Positions 23,655 to 37,800 of a stretch of DNA of 64,000 nt are shown here, in pieces (position 1 is the first letter of the stretch; every line of letters begins with the position of its first letter). Under the pieces are notes generated by a model. The model was not told where the DNA came from. It was given only the letters and a program-made list of their open reading frames with translations, and searched no databases. The stretch is from Spinacia oleracea (Eukaryota; Streptophyta; Magnoliopsida; Caryophyllales; Amaranthaceae), in the NCBI RefSeq assembly GCF_020520425.1, contig NC_079490.1, positions 37,654,723-37,718,722 on the forward strand, read 5' to 3'. The translations under genes and the position numbers were made by a program.

Positions 23655-25016
23655 TGAAGGAAATAATGCCCTTGGTCCAAGTATGCATTCTATGTTAAGT
23701 CTAATAAATGCGGTTCAGTATTAATTAACAAGTTAATAATTCAGTGAGATCAAGTGAGTTGAATGCCTAGCTAGAGGCCGCTTCAGTTCAAGTGGAATTA
23801 ATGATATTAATCCACAGCTTACTCTTGACTGAACCCGTAGGGTCACACAAATAGTACGTAAACGGATCAAGTATTTAGTGGCATTAAATACTCTATCTAT
23901 GGATATTCGGAATCGACGGATCTTGGTTTCAGTGGGAGCTGAGATCGTCACAAGCAAGAAATGAATACTCCGGAAACGATGATATTGCCGGAAACGGAAA
24001 TATGGATCGTATTGGAAATATAAATATTATCCAAGTCGTAGATGTTGCCGGAAACGGAAACATGGTACGTATCGGAAAATATTATCGGAAATGGAAATAT
24101 TGCCGGAATCGGAAATATTGCCGGAAACGGAAATATTGTCAGAATCGGAAATATTATCGGAATCGGAAAATAATTCCGAAAACGGAAATATTAAATATTT
24201 GTTCGAAACGGAAATTCATTCCGGAATCGGAAATATTAAATATTGTTCGTATCGGAAATGAATTCCGGAATCGGGAATTTAATCAGAAGCGTATCGTACG
24301 AATAAGCATCGGACGAGGCCCGCTAGACGAAGGCCCAGCACGAAGCCAGGCCATCGCCCAACGAGCCGCACGCAGCAACGCACGCCTCGACCAGGCCCAG
24401 TGCAAGGCCAGGCCCAGCCAAGGGCGCGCGCGCGCGCAGCACCGCACATGGGTTGTGCGTCTGTCGTGGGCCGCAAGGCCTGCGCGGGTGCACGGCTTGT
24501 ACGATGCGTATGCGGGAAATCCTAATCCTATTAGGATTTGTGCAAAGATTAAAATTCTAATCCTATTAGATATGCTTTGTTATTTAGAGTCCTAATAAAG
24601 TTCTAATTAGCAAATCTACATCCTAGTAGGATTACAATTCCTTTTCCATACTCCTATAAATAAGTGCCTAGGGTCACAATTTATGGGTACGATTGAAGTA
24701 TTCAAAGGGTAAGTTTTTGAAAGAAAATTCAGCCACTCTCTTGCACTAATAGCCGAAAATTCCTAAGCACCTTAAGGGCGATTCTAGTTGGTCAATCTTG
24801 AGGCGGATCCGGACGTACTGTGGACTATCTACGGAGGGACGACACTTGGAGTCCTAAAGACTTGTTCTTGTTCGGTTCGGGCGCAGCTAGGGAAGGCACG
24901 CTACAAAGTGTATGCATCTATACTATGCTAAATGATTATGTGTAAATAATATGCTTTCCTGGCTTTATGGTTTTTCCGCATGATTTATGTATTGTCATAT
25001 GTATCATAACCTAACA
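23655..25016 (+). repeat. 5' LTR of copia element 3
   Basis: 1362 bp, TGAAGGAAAT..CCTAACA, with a TATAAATA box at 24655-24662 and the CGGAAA-type array at about 23960-24290. It carries a 12-bp stretch (after GAGCCGCACGC at about 24365) absent from the 3' LTR. Confidence 0.93.
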
Positions 25017-25017
25017 G

Positions 25018-25031
25018 TGGTATCACGAGCC
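25018..25031 (+). promoter_or_regulatory. Primer-binding site of element 3, with one inserted base
   Basis: TGGTATCACGAGCC follows the 5' LTR. It matches the initiator tRNA-Met complement TGGTATCAGAGC except for an inserted C, which could weaken priming. Element 2 has the perfect form. Confidence 0.7.
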
Positions 25032-25744
25032 TCTTATTATTTTCATAATCTAAATTGCATGAACATGGTTAAATATTACAAATTTGCAAGAATTAAAAGG
25101 GGTGATTAATTTTCGTAATTGTTAATTAATTGCAAATTGCGTTTATTTAATTATACGTACGCAGTTTTTCGTCAGTTTCTTCGTTACTCATCCAAATCGA
25201 GTGATTTTTGTGTCAATTCCGCATGTAAAAGGCATTCTAAAATTTTGACAAAATTAGTGTTTTTCGGCCGAACCCAGAATTCTCAAATTCGAAGCCTAAC
25301 TATGACTTTTCGGAGGTTTTAGTTTTTCGAATGCAAAATTTCGTAAATTTAAGATGTTAAATTAAATATTTGCGATTTTTGTTGATTAATCTTGAATTTT
25401 TGATTGACCTACTGTATATGTTTAACAAGTTTGAATGCCTAGCCTTGTTAATTATGCAATCTAATTTGTAATTATGATTAATTTGTTGAAAATTGGAATA
25501 ATTTAGAATTAATTTGATTTTCATAATTAGTTATAATTTAATTAGATACCTATGATTAAAAACCACCAATAAAATTGTAAATTTATGTTAAATTTTAAAT
25601 TTTTATGACCTAGACTTGAATCCATGTTAATCGGAAATCAATTAAATAATAAATTTTCGATTTTTCGCCCTAAAATTATGAAATTAATATTATTTATTAA
25701 TTTGTCATTAATTTTGAATATAAATTTTAAATTTTTATGCGATT

Positions 25745-26290
25745 CGCTCATATAACTTGCACGCACAAAGCAATGGACACTACGTGTTACCCTTAAGGGG
25801 TGTTGTATAGTGCGGGCATGTGACGACGAGCAAGGGAGCTCGTCGCCCATGCGGTACGAATGCAATGAGCAAGGCCATAGTGCACGAGCACAAGGCAGCA
25901 GCCCTGCCTTGTGTCGTGGGCTGTGTGCGATGGGCGAATGGGCGAGGGCCAGAGCAAGGCACGAGCAGTCGCGTGTGGGCAGCAAGCAAGCTGCGCCACA
26001 ACGCGCACTGCCTAGCGCGCAGCGAGCGCAAGCTCGCGTGCCACGAGTGCTACGCCCAGCATCGATCGCTCGCGCGCAGCGAGCGCCAGCTCGCATGCCA
26101 CTGCCTCGTGCGATGTGCGCAAGCTCGCGTGCGACGACGACAGGCGCGCAGCGAGCCAGAGGCCAAGCATGCCTCGGATGCCTTGCAATGGAATGCAGCT
26201 GCAATGCGACGCAGCGCATGGGCTGCGCGCACATGGCCAGCGACGGCTGCGTGCGTGTGGCCTATAGCTGTGCGTTGCGTGGGGTTGTTG
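25745..26290 (+). repeat. GC-rich island in the leader of element 3
   Basis: Equivalent to the 17465-18062 block but rearranged: its repeats are of the type GCGCGCAGCGAGCGC.AGCTCGC. Frames open on both strands are compositional. Confidence 0.75.
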
Positions 26291-27639
26291 CGTTACGATT
26301 AGATCGTTTTAAAATTTTAATTTGAAATTTTCAGTTTTCGTAATTTTAATTAATTTTAAAATTAATAATTTAAATTGTTTTCTTGGATTTTAATTTTGAA
26401 TATTATAATTATAATAAATTTTATTTATTCTAATTATTTTACTAAAATTAAAATCATGAATTAATTTAAATACGACTGAAATTAAATTAAATTTATGGAT
26501 TCAATTATAAATTTATATGAGCTTTAAATTTTAATTAAATTTGTATGTTTCCGGTTAGACTAGAAATACATTTTTATGTTTAAAATTAGTAAAGCATATG
26601 AATTTATTGGTTTAAGTGGGAGCCCTTTTAGTCATAAACTCTTGATTAGGTCTACAAATCCTTAAGGTTAAAACAACTTGATTAGAATTAATAAGGACTG
26701 AATAATTGGTAGATTATTGGTGCCCTTGATTAATTGCTGCAAATATTTACGTGATGCATAATGTGTTTTACTAACCAGCTATGTGGGCCATTCATGTTAA
26801 TGAATGGGTGAATGGTATATATTGTATATGTACTGTTTTGCAGGTTATGAAATGACTAGTATGGCCCAAATAGGATAGAAAATATGGTCTGCGTACCATT
26901 AATTTGAATGTAATTGGTCTAAAGTACCAAAGTTGTTTTTCAATTCAAATATGGTCTGCGTACCATCAAATAGTTGTAATTAGTTTTAATTATAGCTTAT
27001 CCTATTTGAAGAAAATGGTGCCTCCCACGGAGATTTTCAAGACGGACTTTGAAGTTAAAATTTCAAGATGAAGTCGGGCCATACTAGATCACATTTATCT
27101 TATGCATGCTTTAAGTTATTTATTGCTTTAAATATGTCTTAAATATGCATGAGATCAAAGCTTGATTATGTTGCATGATTAAGGATTTTAGTTCACTTAA
27201 AATCTAACCAACATAGTAAGAGCCTTAAGTTCCAAACTTAAAAATTGAGTTAAAAGGTGCCATGCCAAAATATACACTTGCTTGGATATCCTTTACATCA
27301 ATCTAGTAATAGTTTTCGCTCAGCGAGGTGTTACTTATTGGTCCTAAAGGGGCAAGGTACACAAATAATTGTGAGTACATGTAAGTTTTGGTGAAACTCA
27401 ACGATATAAGTAAGGAGTCCTTTTATGTCGTGGCAAAATCGATAGGTTTACCTAATAAGTTCTTAGACGTACCTATCAACCAAGAATAGTTTCTAGACTA
27501 TTAGCAAAAGGCTTTTGCTTACCTAAGATGTTTTAGGATTAATTCGACAAACTGTGCTTAATTCTTCAATGATTTTAGGATCTTGGAATCATTTTATTCA
27601 CACCTGCCGGAACAATAAATTCGAATAAAATGCTAATAA

Positions 27640-30600
27640 CTTGTTGAAATTGCATGATTGCTTTAATTTTCAAGTTATTACTCATGATAAATGTTTAGAC
27701 TTTGCATGCTTCAATGTATGTTTTAATTATTGTTTATAATTAAATATCTTGCACTGCAGTAAATCCTTTTAGAAAGGTAACAGTAAATTTCCTCGATTGG
27801 TAGTGAATCCAAGAACGATTCACGGAAATGAGAGAAAATGAGCAATTTAAAATGTACGTTTCTTTTAGCGACTTTTATGGTTGTTTTCGAATATCAAAAT
27901 CGAATGGCAAACCAATTGGTGCTTGTGAATTCAAAATACAATGTAGTTTTGAGATCATAAAGCATTGAGTTTAAACGCTCAGCTTTACCAATGGTTAACA
28001 ACCTAAAATATTTTTTCCATTTAATTCTCGAATGAGTCTAGTCCCTAGACATTCGAGTAGATCGATGCTTAGAGAACTTTAGAAGCTTCTAGTAAGATCA
28101 TCTAGTTGAAACAAAATATTCAACATAAATTAAAATGGTAAAGAACCTTGTTGGTGACATTGGACATGTCTAACAAAGTATAAAAGTCAACACTAAAGAA
28201 TTCAATTCTTAAGACTATAAGAAAGGGTACAAGAAATAGGAAAACAAAGGAACAGATGACAGGAATTTACAATTCCGTTTCTACCTATAAGTTTATGTTT
28301 AAAGAGAAGTGACCTAGGAATCAAACTTCCTTGGTATCATATACCGCTTGAGGTTCTTACTTCGGTAATAACTCAAATAATGGAAGCTAGGCTACACTAA
28401 TGGCCTACAAGTGGGAAATGAAGCATGGTAATGCTACATTAGCTGTAGGGTCATCTAGGTTGTTTTAAGTCCTTTCAAGGCTGGAACTAAATGGCTATTT
28501 TGTTCCATAATCAACATACCTAAATTTCTGCTTCAAACACAGAAAGACTCACATTCAGAAGAACAAAAACAATTCTTGTTTGTTTGTTTATTTGAATGAA
28601 ATGGTCATTTACGGGTTGAGTCAATTTGCTTGATTAAAACAAACAACTCTTTAACAATAAAAACTTTACTAGGTTCAAATCAAACCCTTGATTTGAGTTC
28701 CACTAATCTTTGGCATTGTTGCTTAGACCATGTCAACAAGTTAACATTCACAAGCTCTATTTTAATGGACTTTTGAAAGTTGGTTGATTTCTAGATCAAC
28801 TAAGACAAGCTAGTCTTACTTGTTGAAAGTAACAAAGAATATGAACTATTGTTAGAACGCCTAGACGATAGAGTTCAAAGCTAAAGAAAGGTTTTATGAC
28901 TTTATTATTTCACATGGATTTGAGTGAATATAGGTTTATTTACTCAAATGTGATATAAGTTGAATCTGTTTGGCTAGTTCAAAGATTCAGAAGTATAAAA
29001 TCCACTTGGCAAGAAATCATAAAGATCTAGGTTAGATCATGTTGATGATTACTTGAGACCAAATATGATCATCAATGATTGTGTGTTGTAATTTCACAAT
29101 CTAGGTCCATAAGATATGGCATATCTTAGTTGGAATAATCGAAGTCAATTAGTACTTGATTTGATCAATGATGGATCATAAAGACTTTTCCTATAATTTC
29201 TAAAACAAAATGCTCAACTACCACCAAACTAAACCAAATTCGTCAAAGCTATTGAAAAGTAATTTCAAAATATCTTTTCATAATATATCTAAAGAGTTCC
29301 TAAACTCAGTGGGAGCTTAGTGTTTGTTATTCAACAAACTAAGGCCCCAAGTATAGATATATGTTTCATTGTGATTTATTCAAATGAGACACAAGGGTAT
29401 TGTTTCTACCACGAATTTTTGAGAACATAATGTTTGTTTGCTCGAAATGATGTCCTTTTGGAGATTCGTTTCCAAAATGACAAGTGGGAGAAAATAGACC
29501 TCGAAAGTCTTCGAGGCGAACAACAAACATAGACGGACATTCCGGAGGATTTTCGAAGTTCTTTAGAAAATCCGAACACGTATTCTTTAAGGACTTTAGA
29601 AGTGGCTTTAAAGAATAGACATCTCTTAGAAGACTTTACAAGTGCTTCTAGGAGAACAGAATATTCAAAGGACTCTCAAAGTGCCTGTTGATATTCTATT
29701 GTTTGATACCCAAGTAGGCATAGAGTTCAGGTCAATGAAACTATGAGATTCTTCTATTAATAGTGAAGAAACCTACAACTTGCAGTCAAACTATTAATGA
29801 GTTTGTGACCTGTAAGAAAGCTATGACGAAACCCAGATTCCCTAAAATGGTTAGAGGCCATATATAGACTCAAATGTTTTAGATGGTTAAAGGCCATAAA
29901 ACATAACCAATGTTTTGATGACAAAATTGAAATTTTGTTGATTTGCAAGAATAGTTTCACACCTATTGGTTGCAAGTTTGTTTTAAGGATAAAAACCATC
30001 AAACATGGAATTGTGTTCACACACAAAGCTAGATTAGTTGCTAAAGGTTACAAGCAAATTCATGGCATGGATTGTGTTGAAACCTCATGCATAATCGTAA
30101 TGCTCAAGTCTATAACTCAAGCAATGATTGCATATTGGTACATATGACAATTGGATGACAAAACGTATTCCTCAATCAAATGTTGGAAGAAAACTATGTA
30201 CATGGCATGTCATAGGATTTGTGGATCCAAATAAATGCTTGAAAAGGAATGCTAACTTATGAAATCTAAGTACAGATTTAAGCAAGCAATTGGGAATTGG
30301 AACTGTATTTTAGTGAAGCTAATAAGCATTTTAGTTTCATAAAATATACATGATTCTTATAGATATATAAGAAGTTTAGTGGGAGTACGTAAAACTTATT
30401 TGGTCCTATGTGTATCACACATATCTCTCTATTGTGAAATAACATTCAAATTCTAATGACTTAGGTTTGAAATTATTCATCAATGATGGACCAAGGCGAA
30501 ACTTAGTACATACTGGGTATTAAGATCTATTTACAAAGATCTTTTGATATTGTTTAGTAATGGCATTTACTAAATCAAACACGAACGACTCCATTGGAGA

Positions 30601-31640
30601 TATTCGATCCATATGAATAAATCTAAGTAATGAATGTTTGAACTATGTATAAGCATTTACTAAGTTAAACATCAAAGAATCTAATGAGATTCTTCACCTA
30701 TATTATATGTCAAAGAATTTAGTTGGATTCAGTATCTACTGTAACTGAATAAGCTAAAGTTACATGAATAGAATTCAATTGGGAATTATTCTGCAAAAGA
30801 ATTTATCATGTATATAATATAATATGAGGATCGCCAAAATCGTATCGTATGACTTTAGGCATGACGAACATATATCAATCTCTATTGATCTAAGTGAAGA
30901 TCAACTAGATTGAGATCAAGAACACTTATGGTACTTGAAAAGGTACATAGGAATAGTTCTTGATTCAAGGAAATAAAGATATGCTAAATATTGATGTTAC
31001 ACGCATAAACACTGGCAAAGGATCAAGCAAGACCCTTTGGAGTTAACCATTGACAAGGAAGAGCTAAAGAGCATCGTGTTTTGAAATGGAAACATGGATT
31101 GAAGACCATGAGTTGTTGCGTGGGAAATTAAAATAATAATTTCTATGTTCTAAGATATAGTTGGAGAGTCTTCCACATATCTGTGAACTGCTTGGATAAG
31201 TAGATCCAAACAAAGCATCACTAGCAACCTATACAGTTGAAGTAAAAGTAATTATTGCCTAAGAAGCAATAAAATAGAGTTGTTTATATGAGTTCTTCAT
31301 TGAACATGGGAAGATCACATGTCTGTTGACTTAATGGTTCTTCATTGCAAAATGCCTAGAACCACTAATGTAGCAAGAAAGACTAGATCACAAAATAAAC
31401 ATACTCAAAAGTTCTTATCATCATATCTCGAAGAACATTCGATGAAAAGGATGTTAAGATTGGTAAAGCGTGATAACTAAACCTATGCAACAAGTGAGAA
31501 GCAACACTCACGTTGTAGCACTGGAAATCAAGCATAGCTTTGAATTCCATGAACTGTTTTAAAGATGGGTTTGAGGCCCATGGTTGTAAAACAATGGGGT
31601 TGAACATTTATCATATATGAAATGTATTTTCATATTCCAT
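27640..31640 (+). pseudogene. Decayed copia coding region of element 3
   Basis: No long ORF. At about 29935-30147 an RT-like segment is readable: IGCKFVLRIKT, then KARLVAKGYKQIHGMD, then MLKSIT, followed by stops where the catalytic region should be. Other short matches around AAGTGGGAG (29481) suggest pol ancestry. The equivalent region of element 2 is fully open. Confidence 0.65.
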
Positions 31641-32410
31641 TTAATCTTGGTTTAGTATTAAATGATGAGTCCCTTCAATTTGACGATATATTCAAGATAG
31701 ACTGTCAGGACCAGTCCTGTGACTAAGAAATGTCTATCAAGTGAACTTGAATGTCAAAGGTTGAAAATGGTCCCTAGTCGGAGTTTTCTATAAAATTGGA
31801 CGCATAGAAAACGTTAGACGATTAGAATGCAAGATGACTAGTAGTTCTGTTTCTTGAACTATGTGGACATGGCAATGTCATAATCATTTGCATAGATACT
31901 TACTTTGGGAAGACTAGTATCGGACAAGACCTATGAAACTTTACTGTAAGAGATGAAAATCTGTCATAAGTAAATTTCATTAAAATTATTAGACACTAAA
32001 TCCTCAATACCTGAGTGATTTGAGATTACTTGTTTGAGAACTGGTTGCTTTGACGTTGACCAACCGTCGCACCGTAAAAGGAGGCTTTAAAGGCAACGCT
32101 CAGGTAATCACCTATCAAACGAAGTCTAATCTCAAGATCGCAAGATTGGGATTGTCCTCCCATAAATCGGGATGAGATGCTTAAAAGTTGTACAAGGCCA
32201 CTCGGAGAGCTAGAAACTGTGAAATGCATGGCCGTGCTCGGATGAATCATAGGCTATGATTATCTGTTTATTTGATCAGTTGAACTCTGAAACCGAGAAA
32301 CACCTCTGGACATAATAAGGATGACAACTCTTACCTTATGTTCAAGAGCAAGCATCGAGCGACAAAGGAATTAGGAAATGCACACTTGTCCCTAAGGACA
32401 AGTGGGAGAC

Positions 32411-33759
32411 TGAAGGAAATAATGCCCTTGGTCCAAGTATGCATTCTATGTTAAGTCTAATAAATGCGGTTCAGTATTAATTAACAAGTTAATAATTCAG
32501 TGAGATCAAGTGAGTTGAATGCCTAGCTAGAGGCCGCTTCAGTTCAAGTGGAATTAATGATATTAATCCACAACTTACTCTTGACTGAACCCGTAGGGTC
32601 ACACAAATAGTACGTAAACGGATCAAGTATTTAATGGCATTAAATACTCTATCTATGGATATTCGGAATCGACGGATCTTGGTTTCAGTGGGAGCTGAGA
32701 TCGTCACAAGCAAGAAATGAATACTCCGGAAACGATGATATTGCCGGAAACGGAAATATGGATCGTATCGGAAATATAAATATTATCCAAGTCGTAGATG
32801 TTGCCGGAAACGGAAACATGGTACGTATCGGAAAATATTATCGGAAATGGAAATATTGCCGGAATCGGAAATATTGCCGGAAACGGAAATATTGTCAGAA
32901 TCGGAAATATTATCGGAATCGGAAAATAATTCCGAAAACGGAAATATTAAATATTTGTTCGAAACGGAAATTAATTCCGGAATCGGAAATATTAAATATT
33001 GTTCGTATCGGAAATGAATTCCGGAATCGGGAATTTAATCGGAAGCGTATCGTACGAATTAGCATCGGACGAGGCCCGCTAGACGAAGGCCCAGCACGAA
33101 GCCAGGCCATCGCCCAACGAGCCGCACGCCTCGACCAGGCCCAGTGCAAGGCCAGGCCCAGCCAAGGGCGCGCGCGCGCAGCACCGCACATGGGCTGTGC
33201 GTCTGTCGTGGGCCGCAAGGCCTGCGCGGGTGCACGGCTTGTACGATGCGTGTGCGGGAAATCCTAATCCTATTAGGATTTGTGCAAAGATTAAAATTCT
33301 AATCCTATTAGATATGCTTTGTTATTTAGAGTCCTAATAAAGTTCTAATTAGCAAATCCACATCCTAGTAGGATTACAATTCCTTTTCCATACTCCTATA
33401 AATAAGTGCCTAGGGTCACAATTTATGGGTACGATTGAAGTATTCAAAGGGTAAGTTTTTGAAAGAAAATTCAGCCACTCTCTTGCACTAATAGCCGAAA
33501 ATTCCTAAGCACCTTAAGGGCGATTCTAGTTGGTCAATCTTGAGGCGGATCCGGACGTACTGTGGACTATCTACGGAGGGACGACACTTGGAGTCCTAAA
33601 GACTTGTTCTTGTTCGGTTCGGGCGCAGCTAGGGAAGGCACGCTACAAAGTGTATGCATCTATACTATGCTAAATGATTATGTGTAAATAATATGCTTTC
33701 CTGGCTTTATGGTTTTTTCCGCATGATTTATGTATTGTCATATGTATCATAACCTAACA
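32411..33759 (+). repeat. 3' LTR of copia element 3
   Basis: 1349 bp, preceded by the polypurine tract AAGGACAAGTGGGAGAC. The TATA box copy is at 33397-33404. Confidence 0.93.
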
Positions 33760-34862
33760 GTGTGGTCAAGGAGGGAAGATAACTTTTTTAGCTTGTTTAC
33801 GGCAAGGTCAACAACAATCTTATAATTAGGATCATCATCTTGAATTCTTGGAATCATCATCTTATAATCAGAATCTTTTGTTCATCTTGTCTCTTTAATT
33901 AGGTCCAGATTTTTACTTTTGTTTATCTACCAATTTTTTTTTTCTAGAATTGAGTTTATTTAATTCTTATAGAAATTAGGGAATTTAATTGGAGAATTGA
34001 GGAATCCAATTGGAGAATTGTGAATTTTAATTGGGGAATTTTGAAGGTTCAACATGGAGGAGAGAGAAAGCTTAAACTAACTCCAATGGTGGTTCCATGG
34101 CAGTGGGGAGAGAAATAGAAGGGAATGGGTGAGATGAGAAACGAGATGGAGATGGGATGGTGGTTGGAGCGAGGTCGGCGGGCAGCAGTAGGCGAGAAAT
34201 GGTGTCGGGTGGTTTCTATGGTGGATTGGTGGTAATGTGGGAAGGAGAGAGAAGATACAGAGGTGGAAGAAGCAAGTAGGAAAGAAAGAAAAGAGAATAG
34301 GAAGAGAAAAAGGAAAAAGACATGTGCTAATTGGAGTTTAACGGGTTAATTATATGTTAATTGGGTTGATTAGGAGTTGATGACATCATCAAGGGTATTT
34401 GGTGTATTAAGTTTTGAATTAGGGGTATTTGGTGTATTATGAAAAGTGCAGGGGTATTTGGTGAATTTCTTTAAACCTCGGGGGCATTTCATGAAAAAAC
34501 CGATTTTTTTATGTCACACTGTATAATGGTCCCCAAAATAAAAATATAGGTCACAATTTCATACACTAGTCATACACTAGTCATTTATTTACACACACGT
34601 TATATTTAATCAATTACTCAACTATTAATAAGATGGTATTTAGTTAAATACTTCCTCGTTAATAGAAGTTAAAAAATGGAAAAGGCTTTTAAGTAAACAA
34701 TAGAAACCTGCAGTAATTCGCCTAAATGTATCAATCGGGTCCACATAGAATTATCAAAGTTAAATAAAATTAATGTCTACAAATTTGTATTGAGTTTAGG
34801 CTCACAAGAGAGTAATGAATGTAAACACCAACGGAAAATAGTTTCGTAATACATAACGCCAT

Positions 34863-37800
34863 TTATCCGATCTTGTTGGTTAATATGTCCAACACTTGAT
34901 TGGAGTTAACCTCGTTGTAGAAACTCCCCACAAGACGGCCGAGTATGTAGTTCTTCACTTGTTTAGCATTTGTTTCGTATAGCTGCGCATGTGAAAAAAT
35001 GCACTCGTATTAGTACAAGTAAAAGTTAAGTTTGTGTGATCAGCTTTGCCCTGTTTGTGGCAACAATGATGAAACTGTAAAACATCTCTTCTGTGATTGC
35101 ACTTTTAGTGCTAGCTGTGCTGCTTCCTTGTTGCATTGGTTGGGGTTGCATTGTACCAAATCTGACATGGGACAGATTATGATCTGGATAAGAAGATCCT
35201 GCAAAGGGGACTTCAGAAGGAAGGTGGCCTATACCACTATGGCTGCTTTGGTCTATCACATCTGGAGAGCCAGGAATACAGCTGTTTGGGATATGACAGT
35301 GCCTACTTTTCAGTCCACAGTGCAAAGAGTTCAGTCTGATGTGAAATGTAGAGTTCAGAACCTAATAAGTAAGAGGGTAAAGCAATCAGATAGGGATTGA
35401 TTTTCTTCCTTGTAATTCTTTTTTGTTTCTCCTAGGTGTGATGTATTAGGTTTTATCAGGCTGCTGCCTTTTCTGTTTTCTTGGAGGTGTCTTGCCTTCC
35501 AAGTTTGGGTGTAACCTTGGAGCTCTATTAATATATTGCTCTCTTACTTGCCAAAAAAAAGTTAAGTTTGAATAGAAATGTAGTGTAACCTGTTACCTTT
35601 ATCATATCCGCTACACTTTCCACGACCGAGAACAAACGAACCATACACAGTAGCCCCTTGTCGAAGGGAGTTTTTTCCACCGGCTTCTTTACCAATTTTA
35701 CAACATATGTCGATATATCCCATTCGTTGTTGTGGAATCCCAAAGGTACTTGCACGGTAGCGAATAATTTCAGCAAAATATGTACTATAGTCGCGGACAC
35801 ACTGCACATTGTGTGTGATTTCTTGCCCGTGTCATAAACGCAAATTCGACCATCGTCTGCATCTGGTGAGGATTTCTTGTTTACCCTCACCGTGTACCAT
35901 CGGCCAGCCGTGTTTATGGGTAGATAAAGCTGCGGGAAATTAATCAGATTAATTGACATTCTAACTTTTTGCCCACGAAGAATAAGTGAATAGTAATTTC
36001 TATTACCTCATTGATCTTTTCTAAATTAAATCCCAAAGCCATGTCAACCATGACCTTGTCCACCATGTTCTTCAAATGCAACGGATTAAATTTCATTGAT
36101 GGTTGGTCGCAGCTTTCATATAATGCACACTAATACATCAATAGAAAATTTTCTTAGTTGTTTAACATCAGTCCCAAAACAAAACTCAGTAGTCGATTAG
36201 GCTTAGGCTTACCAATTCTACCGGGCTGACCACGTACGAATTCATAAACACCATTTCTGCGATGTCTTTGTTCAGACAAGCACACCATGCAGACATGACC
36301 TAACAAACAAAAAGTATAGTTGGTAGGTTTATAACATGTGTTTTGCAATACACAACACAGGAATTTCGTATGAAAAATAAGTGATTACCTCACGTCCTAT
36401 TTCTCCCTTGCTCTTAAAAGAATCATACAATAATCCACGTGTTAGTGCTACGTTGTTGTACTTGAACAACACTTGCTCACTGAACTTTTTACGATCTAAT
36501 ATAATAGCTGCAATGGATTTCTGAATCGGATCAAATCGCCTTGTCGGTTGAACACCAGATTTCGAGACCAAGTCATCATCCGATTCGGTTGCATCTTCAT
36601 CAGTGTGTTGCCTCGCACTCACATCGTGCGCAACAGGGTTTTCATCTGGTTGATTTACCTCTACTTCAACGTCTCTTACGTTTTGTCCAACATGTTCTTG
36701 CTCTACATTTTCCCTCAAACCCGTATTCTGACTTGCCATGACTTTCTCATTTAAGTCACCTGCGGATCCATTCTTTGCCTGAAAGGATACAGAAAGGCAA
36801 TCATGTTTACCATATGAATAACTAGCACAACCCTTGAACCCTGGTACACAGTCGAATAAATTATTACCTTCCTAGGGATGCTCTGCCTCGCACCATCTTT
36901 GCATTGAGATTGACATACTCTCAACAATTCGGTTGGGGGCGGTCTTGGCTTTCCGGCATTGTTTTTACCCTTACGGTCATCCCAAGGACGACGGGTCAAA
37001 GGTTTTCCTCCCGGATACTCTTCGCCGTATACCACATCACGAACTACCTACAGTACTGTATGTCATTCATTGTTGAATTATGTAGCACGTAATATATAAA
37101 CTTGAAATGTAATTGTTATTACCTGTGCATACCCAAATTTACCATATGTACCCCTGTCAAGGTTCATTACGGCTTTAACATCGTCCGTATTCCATGCCCC
37201 AAGTCTTGGACTATCAGTCTTCCATGCCTTTGCAGTTTTTGAATATTTAATTCTGTCCAGGTATGCAATCTACCAAACGAAAAACATCTCATAAATGAAT
37301 GTAGCATTATTTATATTCAGAACGCACACCAATTAATGTGTCACTAAGTACGTACCATCAAAATGAATGCGGAGGCACGTCCTTGCTCCTTACCACGCCC
37401 AGTTAACCAACGGTATAGAAACCCACACCAATTCCACGCGTTTGGATCACGAACATAAGTTTTTTGTAGTATGGGTAGTAATTTTGGACTAATGAAATTG
37501 TACTTAGTCATGCAGAAAAGACATCCAAAGGTAAGCAACAAAAAATGTCGCAAGAACAAAAATTTATCATTAACTTCAGTCACACATAAGTTGTACACTT
37601 TGGTGTACTGTATACCTTTCCTCATGTCATAAATAGTTTCAAACTCTTTCACCAGATCCTCATCCAGTTTCATTAACGGGAAGTCATCCTCCCCTATTGG
37701 TAGTCCCGTAATCCATGATATCATCTCCTCATCTATAATCAACTCATAATCGTCACGTATTCGTAACACCTGCTTCTTCCAATCCCATCTAGATTCTAAC

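Larger units (their letters stand above)
23655..33759 (+). mobile_element. Copia-type LTR retrotransposon (element 3), non-autonomous
   Basis: A 10.1-kb element with LTRs 23655-25016 and 32411-33759 and target duplication GTGTG (23650-23654, 33760-33764). The LTRs, the leader (25017 to about 27620) and the 3' untranslated part (about 31640-32410) are clearly the same family as element 2. The middle 4 kb has no long ORF, only traces of copia pol. The LTR pair differs by about nine substitutions and three small indels by eye. The insertion is therefore recent although the coding region is long dead, which implies mobilisation in trans. Confidence 0.92.
23005..34502. mobile_element. Non-autonomous MULE (MULE-3) containing a nested copia element
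   Basis: Inverted ends CGGTTTTTTCATGAAATGCC (23005 and, complemented, 34502) extend for about 160 bp. They contain repeated ACACCAAATACCCCT units. They are flanked by exact 9-bp duplications ATTTTTTTA (22996-23004 and 34503-34511). Without the nested retrotransposon the element is about 1.4 kb and shows no transposase. Its interior has a CT-rich, leader-like left part (23230-23640) and a GA-rich right part (34040-34320). The TIR plan is the same as MULE-1 (repeated ACCA..TACCC), so the two are related families. Confidence 0.87.

Noticed and set aside
36541-36754. Plus-strand ORFs in the middle of the Ulp1-like gene
   Set aside because: Antisense to a well-supported exon (36389-36778).
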